From a virus, in the IMG/VR virus record IMGVR_UViG_3300035698_010116, positions 1 to 56,270 of that record: DNA of 56,270 bases. The stretch is one strand, 5' to 3'. The position numbers were made by a program, and so were the translations under genes. This document shows, piece after piece, positions 29,347 to 37,885 of the stretch (the first letter of the stretch is position 1; every line of letters starts with the position of its first letter). Under the pieces are notes generated by a model. That model saw only the letters and a program-made list of their open reading frames with translations, ran no database searches and had not been told where the DNA came from.

Positions 29347-30323
29347 TGGCAATTAACCCGTCACCCAATCCTGAATTTGAAAAACCCGGCGGCTTTCCCG
29401 AACCGGACGCCGACGATGACGACGATCTTCAAATCGAAGTGCTTGATGACACTCCCGTCGAAGATGCGCGCCCGGCACGACCTGCCGCCGAACGCATCGA
29501 TCTCGACAGCGAGGCTTTCGAGCAGGAAATCCAAGACTACTCCGAAAACGCCCAGCAGCGCATCCAGGCGGTCAAGTTCGAGTTCCACGAGGAGCGCCGG
29601 GCCAAGGAAGCCGCCGAGCGTCGAGCCGCCGAGGCCACGCGATACGCCGAGGCCACGGCGCGCGATAACCACGCGCTCAAGCAGAGCCTTGAAAGCAGCA
29701 ACACCGTATTGGTCGAACAATACGGAGCGCGCAGTGACGCCGAGCTTGAAAAAGCCCGCGCTGACTACAGGGATGCTTACGAGGGTGGTGACACCGATGC
29801 GCTGTTGAAGGCGCAGGAAGAGATGTCGCGGCTCCACGCCGAGCGCGTGGGCCCGCTGGCCCGGTTACCGGCGGCGGTGGCTGCACCGGCGGCTGCGGCC
29901 CCGGCTCCGGCAGCGCCTGCACCGGACACCCGTGCCATGAAGTGGATACGGGAGAACCCGTGGTTCCATGCCACGGGTTTCGAGGATATGACCGGCTACG
30001 CGGTGGGCCTCCATGAGAAGCTCATCAAGGGTGGCTTCAACCCGCAAATTCACGAAGAATACTACACTCAAATCGACGAGGGACTCCGAGCGGTGTTCCC
30101 CGACAAGTTCTCCAACCCGGACTTAGGTGGAAAGGAGGTCGATTTGCCTCCTGCTGTGACGGGTGGGAAGAAGAAACCGCCGGTTGGCGGGCCGACACGG
30201 GGCGGTAACCCCCCGCGCAAAGTGCAGCTCACCACCACTCAGGTCGCCCTCGCAAAGCGCCTTGGGTTAACCAACAAGCAGTATGCTGCTCAAGTTGTAA
30301 AGGAGCAAATGGCAGATGGCTAG
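29346..30323 (+). CDS. capsid scaffolding protein (putative)
   Basis: A 325-residue protein upstream of the capsid genes. It has a very acidic N-terminus (DADDDDDLQIE), a long charged coiled coil (residues ~60-160, rich in Glu/Ala/Arg), a Pro/Ala linker (PAAVAAPAAAAPAPA) and a basic C-terminus after a KKKPPVGG run. Such acidic-coil-basic designs are typical of internal scaffolds that bind the capsid by a basic C-terminal hook. It starts in an ATG overlapping the GroES-like stop. Confidence 0.75.
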   Translation: MAINPSPNPEFEKPGGFPEPDADDDDDLQIEVLDDTPVEDARPARPAAERIDLDSEAFEQEIQDYSENAQQRIQAVKFEFHEERRAKEAAERRAAEATRYAEATARDNHALKQSLESSNTVLVEQYGARSDAELEKARADYRDAYEGGDTDALLKAQEEMSRLHAERVGPLARLPAAVAAPAAAAPAPAAPAPDTRAMKWIRENPWFHATGFEDMTGYAVGLHEKLIKGGFNPQIHEEYYTQIDEGLRAVFPDKFSNPDLGGKEVDLPPAVTGGKKKPPVGGPTRGGNPPRKVQLTTTQVALAKRLGLTNKQYAAQVVKEQMADG

Positions 30324-30789
30324 GATCACGCGCACCGCGCCGAAAGCGCGAGACAGTGAAACACGCGAAGCCGAGGAACGGTTCACGGAATTTACGCCTC
30401 CGTCGAACCTACCCGACCCTATTCCGCAAGACGGCTACGTTTTCCGTTGGGTTCGCACTGATGCCTTGGGCGAGTCCGACAACCGAAACGTTTCCATGCG
30501 GTACCGTGAAGGTTGGGAACCGTGCTTGGCCGCTGATCATCCCGAGTTGATGATCATGTCCGATGAAAACACCAAATTCGTGGACAATATTGTCATTGGC
30601 GGTCTCATGTTGTGTAAATGCACGACGGAGATCATGAAACGCCGTGAGGATTATTACATGAAGATGGCGCAGGATCAGGCAGAGAGCGTGGATCACAACT
30701 TTATGCGTGAGAACGATCCACGGATGCCGCTCCTTGATACCGAGCGGAAATCTTCTGTGACGTTCGGCGCAGGGCGCAAACGCGGCTGA
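30316..30789 (+). CDS. conserved virion-region protein of unknown function
   Basis: A 157-residue protein of a type commonly encoded between scaffold and capsid genes in marine podoviruses. The pattern is PQDGYVFRWVRTDALGESDNRNVSMR...GWEP, then a helical, Met-rich segment and a final KSSVTFGAGRKRG. I do not know its function; a capsid-assembly role is inferred from position. It overlaps the scaffold gene by 8 nt. Confidence 0.8.
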   Translation: MARITRTAPKARDSETREAEERFTEFTPPSNLPDPIPQDGYVFRWVRTDALGESDNRNVSMRYREGWEPCLAADHPELMIMSDENTKFVDNIVIGGLMLCKCTTEIMKRREDYYMKMAQDQAESVDHNFMRENDPRMPLLDTERKSSVTFGAGRKRG

Positions 30790-30823
30790 TCGCGTTTGCT
30801 AACTTTGCACAAGGAACAGTAAG

Positions 30824-31402
30824 ATGGCAGCGACAGCAGCCCCTTATGGTCTCGTTCCGGTGAACCGTATTGGTGGATACGAGAACGGCTCGTTTCGCCA
30901 GTTCAAGCTGACGAATTCCTACGGCACCTCCATCTTCTTCGGGGATGTCGCGGAACTCGACGCCAACGGTCTCATCATCGCGGACCAAAATACGACCTCG
31001 ACGCGCCCCATTGGGGTGTTTCAGGGTTGCAGTTACACCGACCCGACGCTGAAATACAAGTTGTTCAACCAAATGTGGTTGGCCAGTGTTTCGGCGACGG
31101 ACATCTTGGCGCACGTTGCCGATGATCCCAACCAGCTTTTCCAAGTACAATCTGACGCCACCATGGCCCAGACGACCTTGGGCAACAACGTTGAGTTTAT
31201 CACCTACGCAGCGGGCAATGTGAACATCGGCAAGTCGATTCTTGCGATTGACGGGGCCAACGCGGCCACGACCAATACGTTCCCGGTTCGGGTAATCGAC
31301 TTTGTCGACGGGCCTCTCAGCGAAGTCGGTGATGCCTATACCGACGTTATCGTTCGCTGGGCCTTCGGCATTCACCAGTATGAACTCGCTCTAGGCACTT
31401 AA
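30824..31402 (+). CDS. capsid decoration or accessory head protein (putative)
   Basis: A 192-residue beta-rich protein immediately before the major capsid gene. The beginning, AATAAPYGLVPVNRIGG, and the alternating strand pattern through SYGTSIFFGDVAELDANG and RPIGVFQGCSYTD recall head decoration proteins of podoviruses. The length and its separate ribosome binding site (AAGGAAC) fit a highly expressed virion protein. Confidence 0.78.
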   Translation: MAATAAPYGLVPVNRIGGYENGSFRQFKLTNSYGTSIFFGDVAELDANGLIIADQNTTSTRPIGVFQGCSYTDPTLKYKLFNQMWLASVSATDILAHVADDPNQLFQVQSDATMAQTTLGNNVEFITYAAGNVNIGKSILAIDGANAATTNTFPVRVIDFVDGPLSEVGDAYTDVIVRWAFGIHQYELALGT

Positions 31403-31415
31403 GGAGTACTGAGCA

Positions 31416-32336
31416 ATGGCATCGATCACACGCGCACAACTGCTCAAGGAACTCCTGCCGGGTTTGAACGCCCTGTTTGGCCTTGAGTACAAGAAGTATC
31501 AAGACGAGCACACCGAAATCTACGAAATGGATTCTTCGGAGCGTTCGTTCGAGGAAGAAACGAAACTGTCCGGCTTCGGAGCGGCCCCGATCAAGAAAGA
31601 AGGTATGGGGATCGCCTACGACACCGCGCAGGAAAGTTTCACTCAGCGGTACGATCACGAGACGATTGCGATGGGTTTCTCCATCACCGAAGAGGCGATG
31701 GAAGATAACCTGTACGACGCATTGTCTTCCCGTTACACCAAGGCCCTGGCCCGTGCCATGAATTACACCAAGCAGGTTAAAGCTGTGGTGCCGTTCAATA
31801 CCGGGTTTACGGCCACAACCGGTTACCTGTCGGGCGACGGCGCTTCGTTGTTCGCGACCTCGCACGCCATTGTGCAGGGCGCGAACCTTTCGAATCGTCC
31901 GGTGACCGCCACCGATCTGAATGAAACGTCCATCGAGGACGCCACCATTCAGATTTCGAACTGGACCGACGAACGCGGCCTCAAGGTTGCCGCCCAGCCG
32001 GTCAAGCTGGTCATTCCGACCAACTTGCAGTTCGTTGCCACCCGTATTCTTAACTCGCAGTACCGGGTCGAGACGGCCAACAACGACATCAGCGCCATCT
32101 ACCACAATAACACGGTGCGTGATGGCTACTGCATCAACCACTACCTGACCGACACCAACGCTTGGTTCTTGCTGACCGACATTCCGAACGGTTTCAAGCA
32201 CTTCAACCGTGTCGCGATGGCTACAAGCATGGATGGTGACTTCGATAGCGGGAACGTGCGGTACAAGGCGCGTGAACGTTACAGTTTTGGCATTTCCGAC
32301 TACCTCGCTGGTTTCGGAAGCCCCGGCTCCTCGTAG
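31416..32336 (+). CDS. major capsid protein
   Basis: A 306-residue protein with HK97-like coat protein features: an N-terminal helical arm (RAQLLKELLPGLNALFGLEY), an extended loop (DTAQESFTQRYDHETIAMGFSITEEAMEDN), a spine helix region and a P-domain end with ARERYSFGISDY. The pattern resembles Mu-type/marine podoviral coat proteins. It follows an excellent ribosome binding site (AAGGAG) and is directly followed by a strong terminator, as expected for the most abundant product. Confidence 0.88.
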   Translation: MASITRAQLLKELLPGLNALFGLEYKKYQDEHTEIYEMDSSERSFEEETKLSGFGAAPIKKEGMGIAYDTAQESFTQRYDHETIAMGFSITEEAMEDNLYDALSSRYTKALARAMNYTKQVKAVVPFNTGFTATTGYLSGDGASLFATSHAIVQGANLSNRPVTATDLNETSIEDATIQISNWTDERGLKVAAQPVKLVIPTNLQFVATRILNSQYRVETANNDISAIYHNNTVRDGYCINHYLTDTNAWFLLTDIPNGFKHFNRVAMATSMDGDFDSGNVRYKARERYSFGISDYLAGFGSPGSS

Positions 32337-32358
32337 AACCGTCTGCTGATCCAGAAGG

Positions 32359-32387
32359 AGAGGGGCCTTTACGGCCCCTCTTTTTTT
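32359..32387 (+). terminator. rho-independent terminator after the major capsid gene
   Basis: GAGGGGCC (32360-32367) pairs perfectly with GGCCCCTC (32373-32380) around TTTAC, followed by seven T residues. It closes the head gene operon. Confidence 0.95.
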
Positions 32388-32434
32388 GTGTAAGATATTG
32401 CGTTTCCTCAGAAAAAACCTCCCTGTTCTATCCT

Positions 32435-32460
32435 GCCGGACCTTCGGGTCCGGCTTTTTT
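32435..32460 (+). terminator. second rho-independent terminator with UUCG tetraloop
   Basis: GCCGGACC-TTCG-GGTCCGGC followed by six T residues. The UUCG loop and perfect stem make it very stable. With the terminator about 50 nt upstream it forms a tandem stop between head and tail gene blocks. Confidence 0.95.
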
Positions 32461-32547
32461 ATGTACGAGGCTAGTACAAACATTGTCCAGAGAATATTCA
32501 TACTGGTTTTCCGGTTTTTTTGTCTGTAGACTTCCTTTTGGGTAAGC

Positions 32548-32571
32548 GGAGGTTCAATTCCTCCGGGCAGC
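32548..32571 (+). other. tRNA 3'-end-like fragment (T-arm plus acceptor strand); candidate attachment site
   Basis: GGAGG-TTCAATT-CCTCC is a perfect T-stem with a TTCRANY-type loop, followed by the seven-nt acceptor-like strand GGGCAGC. No matching GCTGCCC 5' strand, D-arm or anticodon arm is found upstream, so it is not a whole tRNA. Phage attP cores often match the 3' end of a host tRNA gene, but no integrase is present here. Alternatively it is a captured tRNA remnant in the intergenic gap. Confidence 0.45.
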
Positions 32572-32613
32572 TTTGCCGATGCAGGGGTGTTCCTGATAGC
32601 AAGGATCATGATC

Positions 32614-33654
32614 ATGCCTCTTACGAATTTCCCTAATGGAATTACAAGTTTTGGAATGCCTGTCATGGGCAGCGGCCACAACACCACGACGGGGAACCTC
32701 TTCTTCGTCGACAGTGGTGGAGCCGGTGCCAGTGACGGCAACACCGGCAAAGACCCCGGTCACCCGCTTGCAACGCTTAACGGTGCAGTTGCCAAGGCGA
32801 CGGCTAATAACGGTGACATTGTCTTCCTGATGCCCGGCCACGCCGAGAACGTTAGCGCCGTGACCACGCAGGTCATCGGCACAGCGGGGCTCACCTTTGT
32901 CGGTTTGGGGTCGGGCAGCGATGCTCCGACTTTCACCTACACGGCGGCGGCGGGGTCCGTGGTCATCACCGGCGCAAACACCAAGTTTGAGAATGTGCGG
33001 TTCGTGGCGGCGGTTGAGCAGGTTGCCAATGCCTTTGCCGTTTACGCCGATGGCGCGACCTTCTTGGGTTGCGATATCGACTGGAGCGGTGCCGGGTCGA
33101 TGTTCTTCCGGGTGTTTGATGCGGTCAACGTCAATAAGGTGTCGGTCCAACAGTGTTCGATCAAGTCGAGCCAGTACAACCCCTCGTCCACTTCCGGATT
33201 CGGACGCGAGGTTGTTCGTATGGCCGGTGCCGATCAGTTCACGTTTGAAGACAACGTGGTCTATGGCTACTGGACGAATGCCGCCATTTACGGTACGTCC
33301 GAGACTTCGACGGATACGGTAGGTGCCGGGCCGTGGCTTGTTGCTCAAGTCGCCGCAGTCGGCGTTCCGGGGTCCACGGGTCTCAACGTGGACATGAACC
33401 TCGCGCGCAACACCATCCATAACTATGCCACCACGACCAGCATGGCAAACGGGGTCGCGCAGTGTGTCGATATCAATACCGCTTCGGTGGGTACGATTTC
33501 GCGAAATGCGTTGTCCTTGTCGGCGGCGGGCGTGGGTGTCGCCTTGGCGCTTGATCCTGGTAGTTGCCGGTGCATTGAGAACTACGCCATCGATAACATT
33601 GATGAGCACGCGGTTGTTGTGCCGCCGCTTGCTGCTGATACGACTACCGCGTAG
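32614..33654 (+). CDS. right-handed beta-helix virion protein
   Basis: A 346-residue protein with pectate-lyase-like repeats: short coils with N/G/T turns (ITGANTKFENVRFVAA, ATFLGCDIDWSG, FTFEDNVVYGYWTNAAI) characteristic of parallel beta-helices in phage tailspikes and head fibres. The ATG at 7 nt after AAGGAT was preferred over one only 1 nt away. There is no obvious catalytic set. It is probably a surface-exposed fibre or decoration protein; it lies downstream of the capsid terminators rather than with the tail genes. Confidence 0.8.
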   Translation: MPLTNFPNGITSFGMPVMGSGHNTTTGNLFFVDSGGAGASDGNTGKDPGHPLATLNGAVAKATANNGDIVFLMPGHAENVSAVTTQVIGTAGLTFVGLGSGSDAPTFTYTAAAGSVVITGANTKFENVRFVAAVEQVANAFAVYADGATFLGCDIDWSGAGSMFFRVFDAVNVNKVSVQQCSIKSSQYNPSSTSGFGREVVRMAGADQFTFEDNVVYGYWTNAAIYGTSETSTDTVGAGPWLVAQVAAVGVPGSTGLNVDMNLARNTIHNYATTTSMANGVAQCVDINTASVGTISRNALSLSAAGVGVALALDPGSCRCIENYAIDNIDEHAVVVPPLAADTTTA

Positions 33655-33665
33655 GAGGCTGCGCG

Positions 33666-34568
33666 ATGACGATTTGGCCTCGCATAAGGCGCGGGCTGGC
33701 CCGGTTTGGGTTAGCCCGCCGCAAGGCGGTAGTTCTTACCGGCATGTTTGCCCCGCTGAATGAGATCATTCGCGGCGCAGAGGTGTGGGGGTGTAACCGT
33801 AGTTACATCTGGAATACCGACGACCCCGAGGTGTGGGGTGTTGATGATCCTGCGCGGGTTGCCGGTGATGAGCATCGTCAGAAAATTGATCGTCAGTTCT
33901 TTTTTGATGATGTTGAGCAGACGCTTGAGGCGACCCACCCCAAGCATATCCAGTATCTCGCGGCGCTGGATATCCCTGTCACAACCAAGGTTCACTACCC
34001 TGATATCCCCAAGTCGGAGGCATTCCGTCTTCGGGAGATCATGACCGAATTCAAGATGTTACCCCAGCAGTTGGTGGACAAGAAACGCGCTTTGACAATC
34101 AATGAAATGGCGAAATATGGTGCGGCATATTTCACCAGTACTGTGGCCTACATGATGGCCGAAGCCATCTATCGGGGTTACGACGACATCGTGATCCACC
34201 GGTTGATGGTGCTTCCCCACTCTCTGGAATATTTTGAGCAGCGTTCGTGTCTGAATTATTGGGCGGGGATTGCGGTTGGCCGGGGGATCAGGTTGGTCAT
34301 TAGCGATGACAGCCACATCGCCAAGCCCAGTCCTTGGGAGCCGATGCTTTACGGTTACATCAAGACCGAGGTGGTGAACGTCACCGAATGGTTGTTTGCG
34401 GATGCTACCGCTGCGGCATTGAAGTACCCCCATCGGTTCCATTTTTGCGATGACGTACCTAAAGAGGTGCTGATTGCCGAGGATGAAGACTCGGTCCTTG
34501 ATGACATGTATATCGAGCCGCAGACATTTCATGAAATCAAGAAAGAGGATGTGGCTTCCGTGCACTGA
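33666..34568 (+). CDS. conserved protein of unknown function, Rossmann-like
   Basis: A 300-residue protein with alternating strands and helices. It starts with KAVVLTGMFAPLNEIIRGAEVWGCNRSYIW, a pattern of proteins in phage and polysaccharide loci that handle nucleotide sugars or tetrahydropterin-like substrates. The match is weak, so I do not assign an enzyme. A later segment has GYDDIVIHRL and IAVGRGIRLVISDDSHI. A cytoplasmic enzyme within a virion operon may modify a virion or cell-surface component (inference). Confidence 0.75.
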   Translation: MTIWPRIRRGLARFGLARRKAVVLTGMFAPLNEIIRGAEVWGCNRSYIWNTDDPEVWGVDDPARVAGDEHRQKIDRQFFFDDVEQTLEATHPKHIQYLAALDIPVTTKVHYPDIPKSEAFRLREIMTEFKMLPQQLVDKKRALTINEMAKYGAAYFTSTVAYMMAEAIYRGYDDIVIHRLMVLPHSLEYFEQRSCLNYWAGIAVGRGIRLVISDDSHIAKPSPWEPMLYGYIKTEVVNVTEWLFADATAAALKYPHRFHFCDDVPKEVLIAEDEDSVLDDMYIEPQTFHEIKKEDVASVH

Positions 34569-34595
34569 CGCTTTCACACAAGAGAGGATATAAAG

Positions 34596-35552
34596 ATGTC
34601 CAGACCGAAGGTCATCACTCTTACTCCCGACGCCCTCGACAGGAACGGCACCTCCACCACGGAGACCCTTTTGGCTGCGCGGTTGGATTTTTTGATCAAC
34701 GGCGCACTTTCCACCGGCTATGATCGCAATGGTATCTGTGCCGCGCAGACGCCCGTGGCGGATACGGCGCTGACCTTGAACGGCGTTCTCGGTGTCGATT
34801 TCCGTGACCGGCGCGGGGTCTACGTCTTGATCTACGGCGCGGGCGACGAAACGGGTGCGACGTTCACGGTTATCGGTGAAGATGCGCTGCACAACCCGCT
34901 TACCGAGGCCATAACCGGGCCCGGTGCGGGGCTGATTGTTCTTGGGTCGACCAAGATGCACCACATTACGTCGGTTACGTCGGACACCGCCGGGGCAGGG
35001 GATGTCGAAGTCGGTGTCAACGGCTACGTCTCCTTTGCCACACCGCAGCATGTGGCCATCTATTCGGTGGGCGACGACCAGCTTGTCACCTTCACGGCGC
35101 GCGGTGAGGACCGCTACGGCAACGCAATGACCGACGCCATCACCGGGGTCAACGCGGGCACCAGCACCACGCAGTCCAAGAACCTCGCATGGCTGGACCG
35201 GATCACGGCGAGTGCAGCTTCGGCGAACGCCGTGGAAGGCGGTGTGACGGGGGTGTGTGAAAGCGGCTGGTTTCTACTTAACTACCGAGGCCCTGATTTT
35301 AATGTGGCAATCGGATGTGCGCTTAACGCCACGGGGAACCTGACCTACGCTATGCAACACACGTTCGACAACATCTTGGCCACGGGTTTTGTCGAGGACG
35401 ACGCAACGGTCTACACCCACGCAACATTGACCGGTGAAACGACGAACCAGGACGGCAACTACACCAATCCGCCAACAGCCACCCGGCTGGCCATTACGGC
35501 GCACACGGCGGGTGGGGTCGCGGCCACGGTCATTCATGCGGGAAGGAGCTAA
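34596..35552 (+). CDS. virion protein with two internal beta repeats
   Basis: A 318-residue beta-rich protein. Two tandem domains of ~70 residues align: VYVLIYGAGDETGATFTVIGED..NPLTEAITG and HVAIYSVGDDQLVTFTARGED..NAMTDAITG, each ending in a GxVEVGVNG or AVEGGVTG turn. Such duplicated Ig-like/jelly-roll units are common in head fibres and decoration proteins. The first 40 and last 90 residues are outside the repeat. Confidence 0.75.
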   Translation: MSRPKVITLTPDALDRNGTSTTETLLAARLDFLINGALSTGYDRNGICAAQTPVADTALTLNGVLGVDFRDRRGVYVLIYGAGDETGATFTVIGEDALHNPLTEAITGPGAGLIVLGSTKMHHITSVTSDTAGAGDVEVGVNGYVSFATPQHVAIYSVGDDQLVTFTARGEDRYGNAMTDAITGVNAGTSTTQSKNLAWLDRITASAASANAVEGGVTGVCESGWFLLNYRGPDFNVAIGCALNATGNLTYAMQHTFDNILATGFVEDDATVYTHATLTGETTNQDGNYTNPPTATRLAITAHTAGGVAATVIHAGRS

Positions 35553-35555
35553 TCG

Positions 35556-36125
35556 ATGGCTATTTCCAGTAATATCACTGTCACGGCGGACGTCGACGGT
35601 GAATACACCCTAGCCGATCTCCTTGAGATGCTGGGGTCGCCGGATGCGCTCAAGAAAGCCCTAAAAGATCTTGAGCGCGCCGCCCGTAAGGCCAATGCGG
35701 CGATGAAAGAGCAGAAGGTGGCCAAGGATGCCTTCGACGCTGAAGTTCGTCAGCATGAAGCCGCATGGGACAAAGACCTCGCGATCATCCAGAAAGACAA
35801 GAAGGCGCTTGCGGCAGCATGGGAAACACTTGATCAAGATAAAGAGACACACAGCGAAAATGTCAAGGTGGCGCGGGCGCAGCTCCGTGATGACAAGCGC
35901 GAGCTGAGTGCGTATGCAGCCCGGATCGATGTTGAAAACAATGAAGTTGCTCAGGCGCGCACGGCGCTGACCCGAGAGCGGACGGAGATGCTTGCGGAGA
36001 TCGAAGGTATTAAGGAGGGGGCGGCGAAGGACCGGGTCGACGGTGAGAAGGCGTTGAACGCGGCCAAGAAGCTTGCGGCGGATGCCGAGGTGAGCAGGGC
36101 CAAGATGCGGGAGGTGCTTGGGTAA
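35556..36125 (+). CDS. coiled-coil virion-associated protein
   Basis: A 189-residue protein. The first ~25 residues are beta-like (SNITVTADVDGEYTLADLLEML). The rest is one long charged coiled coil rich in Ala, Lys, Glu and Asp (residues ~35-185) with few aromatics. It may form a bundle in a fibre or attach the repeat protein upstream. It ends at a TAATGA overlap with the following gene. Confidence 0.75.
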   Translation: MAISSNITVTADVDGEYTLADLLEMLGSPDALKKALKDLERAARKANAAMKEQKVAKDAFDAEVRQHEAAWDKDLAIIQKDKKALAAAWETLDQDKETHSENVKVARAQLRDDKRELSAYAARIDVENNEVAQARTALTRERTEMLAEIEGIKEGAAKDRVDGEKALNAAKKLAADAEVSRAKMREVLG

Positions 36126-36366
36126 TGAGTGTCGTCGGCGGCGTTGTCCGCACAGACCTTGAACCGGTATTGGCCACGGGGGAGCCCGTGCCGGGGGATT
36201 TGGGTCCAAGACGTTTTCGGGAAGTGCGGCGGGGCTCTTGTCGTCAAGATACCCGTTGCACCTTGATATTGACGGAGCTAACCCGACGCATATGACGCTG
36301 TGCTTCACATCCATGAATGCCACATGTGATGCGGTCGGTCATGTCGGGTGGAAGGAAATCCGGTAA
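36125..36366 (+). pseudogene. small conserved protein broken by a single-base shift
   Basis: The ATG overlaps the preceding TAA. The first ~27 codons (VVGGVVRTDLEPVLATGEPVPGD) run into nonsense, while the neighbouring frame gives FGSKTFSGSAAGLLSSRYPLHLDIDG...HVGWKEIR, clearly coding. One extra T in GGATTTGGG would join them as PGDFGSK. The product would be about 80 residues, beta-rich, of unknown function, in the middle of the virion operon. Confidence 0.65.
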
Positions 36367-36368
36367 TC

Positions 36369-36602
36369 ATGAAAAGACAACGCAACTACCGGAGAGAGTA
36401 TCAGACGTACCACAAGAATCACCTGAAGGATAACAACGCGCGTCATCGTGCCCGGTACGCGGCTGAGAAAGAGGGAAAAGTCCGGGTGGGGGATGGCAAG
36501 GAAGTCCATCATAAGGATAATAACCCGCGCAATAACGCGCCAAGTAATCGACAGGTAACGACGGCCAAGGTGAACAAGTCCAAACCGAGAAGGAAAATCT
36601 GA
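36369..36602 (+). CDS. small HNH-type protein
   Basis: A 77-residue, very basic protein with VHHKDNNPRNNAPSNRQV, a minimal HNH motif (His-His, Asn, Asn/His positions), as in small phage HNH nucleases often found near structural genes. There are no zinc-binding cysteines. It may nick DNA during packaging or be a free-standing homing-type enzyme. The ATG is placed at MKRQRNY after AAGGAAAT; a longer start exists upstream. Confidence 0.8.
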   Translation: MKRQRNYRREYQTYHKNHLKDNNARHRARYAAEKEGKVRVGDGKEVHHKDNNPRNNAPSNRQVTTAKVNKSKPRRKI

Positions 36603-36643
36603 TGCCGATCCGTAAACCAAAACAACCGCCTCCGCACAAGTAG
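36602..36643 (+). CDS. possible 13-residue basic peptide
   Basis: The ATG overlaps the HNH gene stop (TGATG), giving MPIRKPKQPPPHK and TAG. Coupled position and basic Lys/Pro content resemble other tiny basic genes in this block, but length gives little evidence and the ribosome binding site is not distinct. It may simply be spacer sequence. Confidence 0.25.
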   Translation: MPIRKPKQPPPHK

Positions 36644-36652
36644 GAAAGACCG

Positions 36653-37363
36653 ATGGCCGCACCGACAACCAGTGGCACGGCAGATTTTAAGCTTGATATC
36701 CTCCAGCTTTGTGAGGAGGCTTACGAACGTGCCGGTACAGAAATGCGAACGGGTTACGATCTTCGTACGGCCCGGCGCAGTCTTCAGATCATGATGCTGG
36801 AGTGGGTCAATCGTGGATTGAACCTGTGGACGGTGAAGGAAGCCACCATTGATCTGGTGGCGGGCACCAAGACGTACAGTTTGGCCGATGACTGTATCGA
36901 CGTGCTGGATGCCGTGGTGCGAACCGATGTCGGGGCCGCGAACCAGACGGATTATAATCTGACCCGGTTGTCGGTTTCGACTTACGTCCAGACTTCGAAC
37001 AAGAATACCGAGAGCCGCCCGACTTCCATGTACGTGGACCGGCAGAACCGGGCGACGGTGACCCTGTATCCCGAGCCGAATGACGGCGATCAGGACTTCG
37101 TTTACTGGTACGTGCGGCGTATCGAGGACTTGGGTGCGGCGAATACCAATAATCCGGATATGCCGGAACGGTTTGTTCCAGCGTTGATCGCCGGGTTGGC
37201 CTTCAATCTTGCATTGAAGCGTCCGGAACTGGAGACGCGTATTCCGGTGTTGAAGGCGCTCTATGAAGAAGCTTATGAGTTGGCGGCGTCCGAGGACCGC
37301 ACCAAGGCGTCCTTGGTGTTTACGCCGCTGCAAGAGTTCATTGATGTGGACTTAGGGCCATGA
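36653..37363 (+). CDS. P22 gp4-like head-completion / tail-adaptor protein
   Basis: A 236-residue protein with QLCEEAYERAG...YDLRTARRSLQIMMLEWVNRGLNLWTV, the typical start of gp4-like accessory factors. A strand-rich middle (YSLADDCIDVLDAVVRT ... ATVTLYPEPNDG) and the helical end (FVPALIAGLAFNLALKRPE) follow. Such proteins sit below the portal and join head and tail. It supports podovirus morphology together with the tail gene at 44359. Confidence 0.85.
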   Translation: MAAPTTSGTADFKLDILQLCEEAYERAGTEMRTGYDLRTARRSLQIMMLEWVNRGLNLWTVKEATIDLVAGTKTYSLADDCIDVLDAVVRTDVGAANQTDYNLTRLSVSTYVQTSNKNTESRPTSMYVDRQNRATVTLYPEPNDGDQDFVYWYVRRIEDLGAANTNNPDMPERFVPALIAGLAFNLALKRPELETRIPVLKALYEEAYELAASEDRTKASLVFTPLQEFIDVDLGP

Positions 37364-37686
37364 GCGGTACGGAGTTTGCATCTGGTCGGTATGCCTTCGG
37401 TTTTTGTGACCGTTGTGGATTTCGTTATGATCTGGGGGAGTTGAAGTGGGAGTTCACGGATAAGAAGCAGAATGGTTTGCGGGTGTGTCCTGAATGTTTG
37501 GATCCGGATCATCCGCAGCTTCAGTTGGGGCGGTTCAGGATTTATGATCCGCAGACGCTGGAAAATCCGCGCCCCGATCAGAGCCAGCTTTCGAGCACGA
37601 GCACATTTGGCTGGAATCCGGTAGGTAATCCCGTTGCGACGGAGATGACAGCGAGTATTGGTTCAGTAACGGTTACAACGTCATAG
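37360..37686 (+). CDS. zinc-ribbon-like small virion-region protein
   Basis: A 108-residue protein with two Cys pairs, FCDRCGF and VCPECLDPDH, the layout of a treble-clef or zinc ribbon. The Ser/Thr-rich tail (STSTFGWNPVGNPVATEM) is beta-like. Small proteins of this kind are common next to gp4-like genes in marine podoviruses. Their role is not known to me. It starts in the ATGA overlap of the gp4-like gene. Confidence 0.78.
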   Translation: MSGTEFASGRYAFGFCDRCGFRYDLGELKWEFTDKKQNGLRVCPECLDPDHPQLQLGRFRIYDPQTLENPRPDQSQLSSTSTFGWNPVGNPVATEMTASIGSVTVTTS

Positions 37687-37696
37687 GAGCAGGAAG

Positions 37697-37882
37697 ATGA
37701 AGAAGCCGATGAAAGGTTACAAGGGCGGCGGTAAGGTGAAAGGCCCCCCGGCCAAGGTCCGCAAAGGTAAAGCTTACAGGAAGGGTGGCTTGGTTACCTC
37801 CAGCTTGAGGCCGACGAACCAGTCTACAGGGACGGCCCGAGGCGGGGGCGCGGCGACACGGGGCACGAGTTTCAGGATGTAG
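37697..37882 (+). CDS. very basic Lys/Gly-rich small protein
   Basis: A 61-residue protein with about a third Lys/Arg, including MKKPMKGYKGGGKVKG and repeated KGK. Such proteins may pack DNA or bind the inner capsid surface. A strong ribosome binding site (AGGAGCAGGAAG) precedes it and the next gene begins 4 nt after its stop. The composition differs from neighbours; function inferred only from charge. Confidence 0.65.
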   Translation: MKKPMKGYKGGGKVKGPPAKVRKGKAYRKGGLVTSSLRPTNQSTGTARGGGAATRGTSFRM

Positions 37883-37885
37883 GCC

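Noticed and set aside
32475-32571. A complete tRNA with long variable arm ending at the T-arm
   Set aside because: An ATTGTCC strand about 90 nt upstream pairs imperfectly with the acceptor, but position 8, the D-arm and the anticodon arm do not fit.
31347-32750. Minus-strand frame of 467 codons
   Set aside because: Antisense to the major capsid gene and across two terminators and the tRNA fragment, so it cannot be a gene.
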